Part shown: in pieces, positions 25,325 to 34,473 of the stretch
Layout of the letters: each line of letters begins with the position of its first letter
How positions within the stretch are numbered: position 1 is the first letter of the stretch
NCBI RefSeq assembly: GCF_051857475.1
Contig: NZ_JBPZGZ010000002.1
Coordinates: 186,001 to 250,000 of the forward strand
Source: Pelomonas sp051857475
GTDB taxonomy: Bacteria; Pseudomonadota; Gammaproteobacteria; Burkholderiales; Burkholderiaceae_C
Length of the DNA: 64,000 nucleotides
Reading direction: 5' to 3'
Notes under the pieces: model-generated
Seen by the model: only the letters and a program-made list of their open reading frames with translations
Databases searched by the model: none
Told to the model about the DNA's origin: nothing
Made by a program: the position numbers and the translations under genes

Positions 25325-25993
25325 TCAGCCGATTTCTTCGAGCAGGTAGCCCAGACCGCGCACCGTGCGCAGCTGCACGCCACCCGGTTCGATCTTGGCG
25401 CGCAGGCGCGACAGGCAGACCTCGATGGCGTTGTCGCTGACGCCCTGGTCCCAGGCATTGCTGGCCAGCGCGATGTGTTCCTTGGGCACGACCTTGCCGG
25501 AGCGCGCCATCAGGAAGCCCAGCACATCCCATTCGCGGGCCGACAGGGCCAGGGGCTCGTCGTCGATGTAGGCGCGGCGCGCCTCCTGGTCGATGCGCAG
25601 GCGGGCCAGCTGCAGCTGGTTGCTGGTGCGGGCCTGGCTGCGGCGCACCAGGGCGCGGGCGCGGGCGACGAGTTCGGTCAGCGCGAAGGGCTTGACGAGG
25701 TAGTCGTCGGCGCCGCCTTCCAGGCCGCGCACACGGTCCTCGACGGCGTCGCGGGCGGTCAGGATGAGGACGGGCACGGCGATGCTCTCCGCGCGCACGC
25801 GACGCAGCGTCTCGAAACCGTCGATGCCGGCGAGGCCGATGTCCAGGATGAGAAGGTCGTAGGCGTCCTCGCGCAGCGAGCGCGGCACGGGTTCACCACG
25901 TGAGGTGCAGTCCACGACCCAGCCTTGCGAGCGCAGGGCGCGGGCGGTGGTTTCGACGAGTTGTTCGTCGTCTTCGACGAGCAGGATGCGCAT
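25325..25993 (-). CDS. OmpR-family response regulator, TctD/QseB-like
   Basis: A 222-residue regulator with a receiver domain (LLVEDD acidic pair, phospho-acceptor in LDIGLAGIDG, Lys in VKPF) and a winged-helix DNA-binding domain (about 125-222) ending VRGLGYLLEEIG. It is transcribed ahead of its kinase. The divergent hydrolase-ACP-ketosynthase cluster starts 111 bases away and may be a target, by position only. Confidence 0.9.
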   Translation of the reverse strand: MRILLVEDDEQLVETTARALRSQGWVVDCTSRGEPVPRSLREDAYDLLILDIGLAGIDGFETLRRVRAESIAVPVLILTARDAVEDRVRGLEGGADDYLVKPFALTELVARARALVRRSQARTSNQLQLARLRIDQEARRAYIDDEPLALSAREWDVLGFLMARSGKVVPKEHIALASNAWDQGVSDNAIEVCLSRLRAKIEPGGVQLRTVRGLGYLLEEIG

Positions 25994-26104
25994 GGTGTGG
26001 AAGTATGGCTCGATAGCGGCCGCCCTGCTGACGCATGCCTGTCGCGCACCTTGTTTCCAGAGTGTTAACGGGGCCCGGCGTCAGCTCCTGGCAAGGCCGG
26101 AGTC

Positions 26105-26980
26105 ATGGCTGTGACGGCCCCGTTTTCGACACTTCCCGCCATGGAAGCGTTAGTTGAGCGCCGCCCCGCGGTGCTGTTGTTTCACGGCCTTTGTGCCAAC
26201 CCGCTGGAACTGGCCCCTGTTGCCAAGTCGCTGCGTGAAGTGGGTTATGTCGTCGAGGTGCCGGCCATGTCCGGGTATGGCGTCAGCAGCGCCACCGGCG
26301 AGCAGCTGCCCGTACCGCCCTTCGAACACTGGCTGGCGGAAGCCGAGGCGGCCTTCGATCGCCTCGCCGCCGAGCATGGCCGCGTCGCCGTCGGCGGGCT
26401 TTGCATGGGGGCGGTGCTGGCCCTGGCGCTGGCCGCGCGGCGGCCGGCCGCGGCCCTGGTGCTGATTTCCACGACCCTGCATTTCGACGGCTGGAACGTC
26501 TCGCCCTGGCGCCGCCTGCTGCCGCTGGCCTACCTGCCCATCCTGCGCCGGCGCATGAGCTTCAAGGAAACGACGCCTTTCGGCCTCAAGAACGAGCGCC
26601 TGCGCGCCTGGGTCGAGCAGGCCATGGCGTCGGACAAGGTCTCGGCCGTCGGCGCCGCGCGGCTGTCGGCCGCCTCGCTGTACGAAGCCACGCGGCTGAT
26701 CCGCCACGTGCGCGGCCGTCTCGGGCAGCTTGCGGCACCGGCTGTCGTGCTGCATGCCACCGAAGACGATGTGGCCGGTCCGCGCACCGTCCACGAACTG
26801 CAGGACCGCCTCGGCAGCCCACCCGAGGTGCACTGGTTCCACGACAGCTATCACATGCTGACGCTGGACAACGAACGCGTCGTCGTGGCCCGCACGGTGC
26901 GCGACTTCCTGCTGCGCTGGCATCCGCTGGCGCATCTCTCCCCCCTGACTTCCGGAGCTCGACATGAGCAACACGCTTGA
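26105..26980 (+). CDS. Alpha/beta hydrolase with Cys nucleophile
   Basis: A 291-residue alpha/beta hydrolase of the carboxylesterase/Est30 type: oxyanion HGLCANPLEL (about 27-36), nucleophile elbow GGLCMG with Cys100 where most relatives have Ser, a late Asp in HATEDD, and the catalytic His in DSYHMLTLDNER. Cys at this place is known in PHA synthases and dienelactone hydrolases. The gene overlaps the ACP gene by 17 bases and the ketosynthase follows, so a role as acyl-ACP thioesterase or transferase is an inference. An internal ATG 12 codons in is an alternative start. Confidence 0.82.
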   Translation: MAVTAPFSTLPAMEALVERRPAVLLFHGLCANPLELAPVAKSLREVGYVVEVPAMSGYGVSSATGEQLPVPPFEHWLAEAEAAFDRLAAEHGRVAVGGLCMGAVLALALAARRPAAALVLISTTLHFDGWNVSPWRRLLPLAYLPILRRRMSFKETTPFGLKNERLRAWVEQAMASDKVSAVGAARLSAASLYEATRLIRHVRGRLGQLAAPAVVLHATEDDVAGPRTVHELQDRLGSPPEVHWFHDSYHMLTLDNERVVVARTVRDFLLRWHPLAHLSPLTSGARHEQHA

Positions 26981-27221
26981 ACAACTCTGCACCATCGCCC
27001 AGCGCGAACTCGGTGCCGAAACCCTGAACGACAAGGTCGACACGCCCTTCCTGGAGCTGGGCCTGGACTCCCTCGGCCTGGTGGACTTCATGTTCACCGT
27101 CGAAGACCACTTCCACGTCAGCATCGAGCACGATCGCGCCCTGCAGAACCCGACGCTGGCCGGCCTTGCCACCCTCGTCGACGAGCTGCTTGCGGCCAAG
27201 GCCCAGCCGCTCGCGGCCTGA
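26964..27221 (+). CDS. Acyl carrier protein
   Basis: An 85-residue ACP with the phosphopantetheine serine at position 36 in LGLDSLGLVDF, an acidic helix II and standard length. It overlaps the hydrolase gene upstream by 17 bases and the ketosynthase downstream by one base. This is not the housekeeping acpP, which would sit in a fab cluster; it is a dedicated carrier for the specialised acyl chain made by this small cluster. Confidence 0.93.
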   Translation: MSNTLEQLCTIAQRELGAETLNDKVDTPFLELGLDSLGLVDFMFTVEDHFHVSIEHDRALQNPTLAGLATLVDELLAAKAQPLAA

Positions 27222-28438
27222 TGTCCGTCTGGATCACGGGCCTCGGCGCCGTCAGCGCCCTCGGCGCCGGGGCGGACGCGCTGGCCGACGCCCTGCTGGC
27301 CGGCCGCTCGGGCATCACGGCCCAGCCGGGCAGCGAGGAGCACGCCCTCAGGCCCTTTGCCGCCGCGGCCGTGACTGTGCCGCTGGCGCACGGCCTGGCG
27401 CCGGCCCAGCGCAACCTGTATGACCGCCACAGCCTGATGGCCCTGGAGGCCGCCGCCGAGGCCTGGGCCCAGGCCGGCCTGCCCGCCACAGCGCCCGACC
27501 CCGATCGCGCCGCTATCGCCTGGGGTACGGGCCTCGGCGGCTCGGTCTCCATGGAGGCGTCCTACCAGCAGATGTTCACGGCCCGCCCGCCACGCGTTCA
27601 TCCCTACACGGTGGTGCGCGTGATGGCCAACTCGGCCGCCTCCCACCTGGCCATGCGCCACCAGCTGCGCGCCGCCCAGCTGGCGGTGTCCAACGCCTGC
27701 GCCTCCTCGGCCCAGGCCATCGGCGAGGCGCTGTGGCTGCTGCGCAATGGCCGCGCCGACATCGCCCTGGTGGGCGGCTCCGAGGCCATGCTGCACATCG
27801 GCAGCGCCCTGGGCTGGCAGGCCATGGGCGTGATGGCGCCTCTGGACGCCGAACAGCCCGAGCAGAGCTGCCGCCCCTTCGACGACGCCCGCAAGGGCCT
27901 GGTGCTGGGCGAAGGTGCCGCGGCCCTGATCCTGGAGACCGAAGCCCATGCCCGCGCGCGCGGCGCCACGCCGCTGGCGGCCCTGGCTGGCTACGGCCAC
28001 AGCGTGGACGCGGTGCACCTGTCCCGTCCCGACGCTGCCGGCCAGGTGCGCGCGATGACCGCGGCCCTGCGCGATGCCGGCCTGTCGCCCGCCGACATCG
28101 GCTACGTGAACGCGCACGGCACGGCCACCGAGGTCGGCGATGCCGTCGAGGCCGAGTCCATCGCAGCCGTCTTCGGCACGCGCGCCGTGCCGGTGTCGGC
28201 CACCAAGGCCCTGCACGGCCATCTGATCGGCGCGGGCGGTGCGCTGGAGCTGGTCGCCACCGTCCAGGCCTTGCGCCGCCAGGCACTGCCGCCCAGCGCC
28301 CATGTGCGAACCAGCCAGCTGAGCGCACAGGTCGACCTCGTCACCGATGGCGCGCGCGACGTGCGGCCGCGGGCCGCGATGTCCAACTCCTTCGCTTTCG
28401 GCGGCAGCAACGTGGCATTAGTCACCTCCCTGGTCTGA
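27221..28438 (+). CDS. Beta-ketoacyl-ACP synthase (FabF-like)
   Basis: A 405-residue condensing enzyme with the nucleophile Cys160 (SNACAS), His299 (NAHGTATEVGD), Lys329 and His334 (KALHGHLIGAGG): the full Cys-His-His set of active elongation ketosynthases. It should extend an acyl chain on the adjacent ACP by decarboxylative condensation. Stop and start overlap with the ACP gene. Ketoreductase, dehydratase and acyltransferase genes are absent nearby, so it would depend on the fatty-acid pathway for those steps. Confidence 0.92.
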   Translation: MSVWITGLGAVSALGAGADALADALLAGRSGITAQPGSEEHALRPFAAAAVTVPLAHGLAPAQRNLYDRHSLMALEAAAEAWAQAGLPATAPDPDRAAIAWGTGLGGSVSMEASYQQMFTARPPRVHPYTVVRVMANSAASHLAMRHQLRAAQLAVSNACASSAQAIGEALWLLRNGRADIALVGGSEAMLHIGSALGWQAMGVMAPLDAEQPEQSCRPFDDARKGLVLGEGAAALILETEAHARARGATPLAALAGYGHSVDAVHLSRPDAAGQVRAMTAALRDAGLSPADIGYVNAHGTATEVGDAVEAESIAAVFGTRAVPVSATKALHGHLIGAGGALELVATVQALRRQALPPSAHVRTSQLSAQVDLVTDGARDVRPRAAMSNSFAFGGSNVALVTSLV

Positions 28439-28494
28439 GTCCGGTGGCGCGGGGCGTGGCTATGCTGGCCGGCCCCTAGCCTCCGCCCCCAGCC

Positions 28495-31230
28495 ATGCGC
28501 CTGCACCCCCGCCACGCCGCCCTCCTTCTGGCCCTGCCGCTGGCCGCCATGGCGGCGCCAACAGCAACGCCGACGCCGGTGCGCGAGGCCGAAGGCATCC
28601 GCGAGTACCGCCTGCCCAACGGCTTGCAGGTGCTGCTGATCCCCGACGCCACCAAGCCCACCGTCACCGTCAACGTGACCTACCGCGTCGGCAGCCGCCA
28701 CGAAGGCTATGGCGAGACCGGCATGGCCCATCTGCTGGAGCATCTGGTCTTCAAGACGACGAAGCAGTTCGCCAACGTCGGCGCCGAGCTGTCCAAGCGC
28801 GGCATGCAGTTCAACGGCTCGACCGGCCCGGACCGCACCAACTACTTCGAGACCTTCCCGGCCAATGCCGAGGCCCTGAGCTGGGCGCTGCGCATGGAGG
28901 CCGACCGGATGACCGGCGCCAAGGTGCTGAAGAGCGACCTCGACACCGAGATGAGCGTCGTGCGCAACGAGATGGAAGCGGGCGAGAACAACGCCTTCGG
29001 CATCCTGGTGCAACGCACCCAGGCCGCCGCCTACCAGTGGCATTCCTATGGCCGCAGCACCATCGGCGCGCGCTCCGACGTCGAGAACGTCGACATCCCC
29101 AATCTGCAGGCCTTCTACAGGCGCCACTACCAGCCCGACAACGCGACGCTGATCGTCGCCGGCGCCTTCGACCCCGCCAAGACGCTGGCCGAGGTGCAGC
29201 GTGTCTTCGGCGCCCTGCCCAAGCCCACGCGCAAGCTGCCGCCCACCTACACCATCGAGCCGGTGCAGGAGGGCGAGCGCCTCGTCACGCTGCGCCGCCC
29301 CTCGGGCAACCAGGGGGTGTTCGTCAGCTATCACATCCCACCGCTGGCCAGCCCCGACTTCACGGCTTTCGACATCGCCGTCACGGCCCTGGCCGACACG
29401 CCCAGCGGCCGCCTGCACAAGCGCCTGGTCGAGCCTGGCCTGGCGGCCCAGTCCTTCGGCTGGCCCGGCCGCAATGCCGAGCCGGGGCTGCTGAACTTCG
29501 GCCTGGTGCTGAAGGAGGACAACGACGTCGAGCGCGCCCAGCAGCTGCTCGTCGACACGGTGGAAGGCCTGGCCAAGGAGCCCATCACCGCTGAAGAGCT
29601 GCAGCGCGCCAAGACGCAGTGGACGCAGCGCTTCGACGACCTGATGGCCAACCCGCAGCAGCTGTGCGTGACGCTGTCCGAGGCGATTGCCGCCGGCGAC
29701 TGGCGCCTGCTCTTCCTGATGCGCAACCGCATCGAGGCCGCCCAGCTGGACGAGGTCAACGCGACGCTGCAGAAGTGGATCCTGCCCAGCAACCGCTCGC
29801 TGGGTCGCCTGTTCGCCACCGCGGCGCCGGTGCGCACGCCGCTGGCCCAGGCCGTGCCGGCCGCCGACGCCCTGAAGGACTACGTGCCCAAGGCCGCCGT
29901 CGCCGCTGGCGAAGTCTTCGACACCAGCCCCGCCAACTTCGACCGCCGCACCCAGCGCTACCAGTTGCCCAACGGCCTCCAGGTCGCCCTGGTGCCCAAG
30001 CGCTCGCGCGGCGAGACGGTCGAGGTGGCGCTGAACCTGCAGTACGGCACGCTGGAGGCCCTGCGCGGCAAGCGCGTCGAGGCCAACCTCGTCGGTGAGG
30101 CGCTGGCACTGGGCACCAAGACTCACACGCGGGCCCAGATCAGCGACAGCTTCGATCGCCTCAAGACCCGCTTCAATGCCGGCAGCGGCGCCACCGACGG
30201 CGCGCGCCTGTCGCTGGGCAGCCGCCGCGGCCAGCTCGCCGAGGCGCTGACGCTGATGGCCGAGGTGCTGCGCGAACCCGTCTTCCCGGCCAGCGAAGTC
30301 GAACAGCTGGTGCGCCAGCAGGTCACCAACCTGGAGGAGATGGCCCAGCAACCGCAGGGCGTGGCGCCGCAGGCCCTGCAGCAGGCCCTGGCCGCGGCCT
30401 ACCCGGCCGACGACCCGCGCGCCTTCCTCGGCTTTCCCGATTACATCGCCGCCATCAAGGGCCTGACCACCGAGAAACTGCAGGCCTTCCACCGCGACTT
30501 CTTCGGCGCGGCCCATGGCGAGCTGGTGCTGGTGGGCGACTTCGACCCCGCCGAGGTCAAGCCGCTGGTCGAGCGCCTGTTCGGCAGCTGGACAGCGCCC
30601 CAGGCCTATGCCCGGCTGACCACGCCGCTGCCTGCCGTGCAAGGCCTCAAGCTCAACACGGCGTTGAAGGACAAAGCCAATGCCATGGTGCTGGGCGCCC
30701 TGCTGCTGCCCATGACAGACGACGACCCCGACTACGCCGCCCTGCGCATCGCCACCCATGTGCTGGGCGCCAGCGGCTTCGACTCGCGGCTGCTGACCCG
30801 GTTGCGCCAGAAGGACGGCGTGTCCTACGGCGCCGGCGCCTGGCTGAACGCATCCAGCTTTGAGCCGCGCGCCCAGATCGACGTCTACGCCATCTTTGCG
30901 CCCGAGAACCGTGCCCGCGTCGAAGCCGGCCTGAACGACGAGCTGGCCCGCCTGGTGCGCGACGGCCTGACCCAGGCCGAGCTGGACACCGCCAAACGCG
31001 CCATGAAGGCCCAGGCCGACACCTGGCGCAGCGAGGACGGCGCCGTCGCGGGCGCCATCGCCGGCCATCTGGAGCGCGGCCGCCAGTTCAAGTGGAATGC
31101 CGACCTGGACGCTCGCGGCGAGGCGCTGACGCTGGCCCAGGTCAACGCCGCCATCAAGCGCTGGATGGACCCGGCCAAGGCCAACTGGTCCTGGGCCGGC
31201 GATTTCGACAAGAAACCGGCGGCTAAGTAG
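28495..31230 (+). CDS. M16-family zinc metallopeptidase
   Basis: A 911-residue secreted peptidase with a signal peptide (residues 1-20) and two M16 repeats of about 430 residues. The first repeat keeps the inverted zinc motif HLLEH (79-83) and a downstream Glu ligand in the RNEMEAGENN stretch. The second repeat (from about 480) lacks the motif, as in the usual active/inactive arrangement. It degrades peptides in the periplasm. Both halves are in one chain, unlike the split PqqL or two-gene forms. Its 3' end overlaps the convergent isomerase gene by eight bases. Confidence 0.93.
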   Translation: MRLHPRHAALLLALPLAAMAAPTATPTPVREAEGIREYRLPNGLQVLLIPDATKPTVTVNVTYRVGSRHEGYGETGMAHLLEHLVFKTTKQFANVGAELSKRGMQFNGSTGPDRTNYFETFPANAEALSWALRMEADRMTGAKVLKSDLDTEMSVVRNEMEAGENNAFGILVQRTQAAAYQWHSYGRSTIGARSDVENVDIPNLQAFYRRHYQPDNATLIVAGAFDPAKTLAEVQRVFGALPKPTRKLPPTYTIEPVQEGERLVTLRRPSGNQGVFVSYHIPPLASPDFTAFDIAVTALADTPSGRLHKRLVEPGLAAQSFGWPGRNAEPGLLNFGLVLKEDNDVERAQQLLVDTVEGLAKEPITAEELQRAKTQWTQRFDDLMANPQQLCVTLSEAIAAGDWRLLFLMRNRIEAAQLDEVNATLQKWILPSNRSLGRLFATAAPVRTPLAQAVPAADALKDYVPKAAVAAGEVFDTSPANFDRRTQRYQLPNGLQVALVPKRSRGETVEVALNLQYGTLEALRGKRVEANLVGEALALGTKTHTRAQISDSFDRLKTRFNAGSGATDGARLSLGSRRGQLAEALTLMAEVLREPVFPASEVEQLVRQQVTNLEEMAQQPQGVAPQALQQALAAAYPADDPRAFLGFPDYIAAIKGLTTEKLQAFHRDFFGAAHGELVLVGDFDPAEVKPLVERLFGSWTAPQAYARLTTPLPAVQGLKLNTALKDKANAMVLGALLLPMTDDDPDYAALRIATHVLGASGFDSRLLTRLRQKDGVSYGAGAWLNASSFEPRAQIDVYAIFAPENRARVEAGLNDELARLVRDGLTQAELDTAKRAMKAQADTWRSEDGAVAGAIAGHLERGRQFKWNADLDARGEALTLAQVNAAIKRWMDPAKANWSWAGDFDKKPAAK

Positions 31231-32149
31231 CCGCTGTAGCCGCTCGCGCGGCTTCGAAGCAGTCGCTGGCGATCTGCCAGAGCCGGGCTGCATCGTCGTA
31301 GCGATCGCTGGGCTCGCCGCCCAGCGCGTCGCCGATGAGCTCGCGGCGCGGCTGGGCATAGTGCAGCCAGAAGTCGGCGCCCATCCGCTGCGGCAACAGC
31401 TCGGCGTTGAAGCTCAGGAAGTCACCGGGCTGGGCGTGACGCAGAAAGCCTTCGAAGCAGCGCTGCCACATCCAGCGGAAATGGCCGAGGTAGTCGCCCG
31501 GATCGTCCAGCCCCGTCTGGATGCAGCCCGGGTTGCCGACGCGGGCATGCAGGAAGCGCACCCGCTCGAACACCGGCTGCAGCCGCGCGGCGCGGTCGTA
31601 GAACTCGCCGCCATAGGTCAGCTCGTGGCCGGTGTACCAGTGCGACAGGTCGGCGTTGAAGCGCAGCTCGGGAAAGCGTTCAACCAGGTCCAGCGTGCGG
31701 CGCAGGTCCTGCGTCATCGTGCCGCGATGGGTCTCGACATAGATCGGGTGGCCGTGGCGCGCCGAGGCCTCCAGCATCGCGGCGGCCAGCGCATCCATCT
31801 CGGCATCGGTCTCGAAGGAATGGCCGACGTGCAGCGTGGTGATCTCGCAGCCGAGGTCGCGCTGCTCGCGCACGATGCTGTCCACGTCTGGCGGGGTCAG
31901 TGCGCGGCAGATGCCCGTGACGGCCAGGCCGGCATCGCGCGCAGCCTGGGCCGCCTCGGCGGTCGGTTGCCAGATCTGCACGGCCTCGTGGCCGTCGGCC
32001 TTCAGCAGGGCGAGCTGCTCGGCATGCGTCGCGCGCCAGCCGGTGGAGGCGCGCGGCAGCTCGGCCAGGGTGCCGAGGTTGATGTCGCGGCGCAGCCGCG
32101 GCGGTCGGGCGCTGCCGTCGTTGCAGCGGTCAATGGGCGAGGGATTCAT
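31223..32149 (-). CDS. Sugar phosphate isomerase/epimerase-like TIM-barrel protein
   Basis: A 308-residue protein of the xylose-isomerase-like TIM-barrel family (AP_endonuc_2). The barrel has candidate metal ligands in VETHRGTM, NADLSHW and HARVG, in the right order. The substrate is unknown. Three in-frame ATGs (32161, 32158, 32149) all overlap the end of the upstream epimerase gene, so translation is coupled; the last was chosen. It lies in a minus-strand group with the membrane-SDR fusion. Confidence 0.78.
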   Translation of the reverse strand: MNPSPIDRCNDGSARPPRLRRDINLGTLAELPRASTGWRATHAEQLALLKADGHEAVQIWQPTAEAAQAARDAGLAVTGICRALTPPDVDSIVREQRDLGCEITTLHVGHSFETDAEMDALAAAMLEASARHGHPIYVETHRGTMTQDLRRTLDLVERFPELRFNADLSHWYTGHELTYGGEFYDRAARLQPVFERVRFLHARVGNPGCIQTGLDDPGDYLGHFRWMWQRCFEGFLRHAQPGDFLSFNAELLPQRMGADFWLHYAQPRRELIGDALGGEPSDRYDDAARLWQIASDCFEAARAATAAT

Positions 32150-33599
32150 GGCCGGCATCATGCCGCGCGGCGAGGTCGGCCAAGGCGTCCTGCAGCGTCG
32201 GGTGGCGGAAGCGATAGCCGGCGGCCAGCGCCGCGGCGGGCACGACGTTCTGGCCGTCCAGCAGCAGCGTCGACATCTCGCCGGCCAGGGCGCGCAGCGG
32301 CCAAGCCGGCATGCGCAGCCAGGCGCGGCGGCCGAAGGATGTGGCCAGGGCCTGGGCGAGCTCGGCTTGCTGTGGCGTGTCAGGTGCGACAGCGTTGACG
32401 GGACCCGCCAGTTCGTTCTGTTCAAGTGCAAAGCGGATCAGGCCGATGGCGTCGTCGCGATGCAGCCAGGGGGCCGGCTGCCTGCCGCTGCCCAGCACCG
32501 AACCGAAACCGAGCCGTGCGGCCAGCGCCTGCATCGGATAGGCACCGTCCTCGCGGCCCAGCACCACGCCGAAGCGCAGCCGCACAACACGCACGCCCAG
32601 GGCCTCGGCGCGGCGCGCCTCATGCTCGACGGCGGCGCACAGGTCAGACTGGAACTCACCCGGCTTCGGCAGGCTGGCCTCGGTGCAGGGTGTGCCATCG
32701 TTGACCGCGCCGTAGAAGCCCACGGCCGAGGCGCTGACCAGCACGCGGGGACGCTCCTCCAGCCGACGCATCAGCGCCACCAGCCGCTGCGTGATGCCAA
32801 CGCGGCTGCCCATCAGCAAGCGGCGGCGCGCGGCCGTCCAGGGCATGCCCAGCACGCGGGCGCCGGCCAGGTTGACGATGGCTTCGATGCGGGTCTCGGA
32901 CGGGATGGCGTCCAGGTTATCGACCACCCAGACACCGGGCCCGAACAGACCGCGCGCCTGGCGCAGGTCACGCGACAACGCGATGACGCGGCGGCCGTCG
33001 CGCAACAGATCGGCCACCACGGCCTGACCGACAAAGCCGGTGGCGCCGGTGACGAGGACGGCGGGTTGGCGGCGCATCGAGGCAGGCTGAGCGGCCGGCG
33101 TCGTCATGCGGCCCAGGCGGCGCACGGCGATCAGGTTGCGCAGGCTCCAGGCCGCCACGCCAACGCCGTAGGCCGTCAGCAGCGGCGCCCACCAGCCGTT
33201 GTCGACCAGCAGCAGCTTCGTCGGCTGCTGACCCCAGCGCCACAGCACCGGCGCGAGCAGAGCCAGGAAGAGGCCGTAGCTGATGGTCAGCAGCGTGTGC
33301 AGCACGCGCTCGAAGCCCGGCAGGCTGCGGCTGCGGTCTTCTTCCAGGAAGTCGGCCAGCGTGATGACAACCTCGGCGCCCAGCAGCGCGGCCAGCAGGG
33401 CGGCGAACAGTCCTTGCCATTGCCACCAGGCCAGGCCGATGAAGACGACGCCGTAGATGGCTTCGCGGGCCGTGTGCAGGGCCAGCTCGCGCCGGGCAGA
33501 AGGTCGCTGCGGCAGTTTGGCCTGCAGCTCGTGATGCCAGAGGTTGTCGAAGGCGCCCATGACGGCCTGGACGCTGAGCAGGGTGAAGAGGGTGTTCAT
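32130..33599 (-). CDS. Membrane domain fused to TIGR01777-type NAD-dependent epimerase
   Basis: A 489-residue two-part protein. Residues 1-170 hold four or five membrane helices. Residues 185-489 are an atypical SDR with the cofactor motif VTGATGFVG, the SASAVGFYG segment and a C-terminal FRHPTLQDALADL, as in the YfcH/TIGR01777 family. The ATG has AAGGA about 7 bases upstream. The neighbours are a DUF4166 gene upstream and a TIM-barrel gene downstream on the same strand. DUF4166 and TIGR01777 domains are themselves found fused in other bacteria, which supports a shared task, still unknown. Confidence 0.85.
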   Translation of the reverse strand: MNTLFTLLSVQAVMGAFDNLWHHELQAKLPQRPSARRELALHTAREAIYGVVFIGLAWWQWQGLFAALLAALLGAEVVITLADFLEEDRSRSLPGFERVLHTLLTISYGLFLALLAPVLWRWGQQPTKLLLVDNGWWAPLLTAYGVGVAAWSLRNLIAVRRLGRMTTPAAQPASMRRQPAVLVTGATGFVGQAVVADLLRDGRRVIALSRDLRQARGLFGPGVWVVDNLDAIPSETRIEAIVNLAGARVLGMPWTAARRRLLMGSRVGITQRLVALMRRLEERPRVLVSASAVGFYGAVNDGTPCTEASLPKPGEFQSDLCAAVEHEARRAEALGVRVVRLRFGVVLGREDGAYPMQALAARLGFGSVLGSGRQPAPWLHRDDAIGLIRFALEQNELAGPVNAVAPDTPQQAELAQALATSFGRRAWLRMPAWPLRALAGEMSTLLLDGQNVVPAAALAAGYRFRHPTLQDALADLAARHDAGHESLAH

Positions 33600-33736
33600 G
33601 TCGTTTCCTTGGTTGTATGCATTTGCGGGCCGAGCGCCGGGCCGCTCCCTAGCCGGCCCGCCTTGGGCGATGTGGCTGCCGGTCAATCCGGCAGGCATCG
33701 CCATCCCCCCGGGGGATCGACCAGACTTGCCGGCGT

Positions 33737-34339
33737 TCAGCCCGGCAAGCTGGGCGAGGGGTCAACAAACACGCCGGTTTGGTGGAAGGTTTCTCCCCAC
33801 AGCGGATGGCTCATGGAGAGGGTGAAACGGAACAGGCCGTGGCCCAGGTCACGGTGCTCGACGCGGCAGGTACCGGGGCTGAGCAAGCGGGGCATGACCA
33901 GGCGCAGGGCGCCGATGTCGAGGAAGTAGCGATGGCTCTGGAACACCAGGGCGCCGTCGTGCTCGAAGACGTCGAGCGCCATGCCCAGGCCACCGCGGGT
34001 GCGCTCCTGCAAGCGGCCGTTGGCGTCGAGTTCCTTGGTCGAGAACACGCGGCCGACGCCGTCTTCGAAGGTGCGTTCCCAGACAACACCGGCGCCCACG
34101 GCGCTCACACGCACCGTCGTCGGCACGCCGCTGGCATTGGCCGCGGCCAGCGGGCTGCGCAGCGGCTTGACCAGCCAGGCCAGCACGCGACCCAGGCGCG
34201 AGCAGCGCATGTCCATCAGGCCGCGATAGGTCGCTTCGGGGTGGCCGGCGGAAAAACGGCGCTGCACGGCGGCGGGCAGCCGGGCCCAGGCAGCAGGGCC
34301 GATGAGGGCGGAGAGGTCGAGAGGGCTGGCAGCGTTCAT
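33737..34339 (-). CDS. DUF4166 protein
   Basis: A 200-residue protein with the DUF4166 pattern: an N-terminal LPAAVQRRFSAG segment, a middle RTFEDG block, and a C-terminal LFRFTLSMSHPLWGETFHQTGVF. No signal peptide or membrane segment is seen. The family has no proven function; it occurs next to or fused with TIGR01777 epimerases, as here. The stop codon lies within an inverted repeat (CTTGCCGG/CCGGCAAG) that may end its transcript. Confidence 0.82.
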   Translation of the reverse strand: MNAASPLDLSALIGPAAWARLPAAVQRRFSAGHPEATYRGLMDMRCSRLGRVLAWLVKPLRSPLAAANASGVPTTVRVSAVGAGVVWERTFEDGVGRVFSTKELDANGRLQERTRGGLGMALDVFEHDGALVFQSHRYFLDIGALRLVMPRLLSPGTCRVEHRDLGHGLFRFTLSMSHPLWGETFHQTGVFVDPSPSLPG

Positions 34340-34473
34340 ACCCCCTCTATCGCGACAAGCGTGCCAGCGCCGATTCAGAAGCTAAGTAATTGATTTCATT
34401 GAAGCCCGGACCGTCAATCGCATACCTCGGATACAGTGCCGCCCACCCCTTCTGTCAACTTCGTTAACACCCC

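Noticed and set aside
28102..31359. A 1085-codon open frame on the minus strand, opposite the M16 peptidase
   Set aside because: It is antisense to a gene with clear M16 motifs, has Gln/Ala/Gly/Arg-rich low-complexity translation and no domains. Such shadows are common at this GC content.
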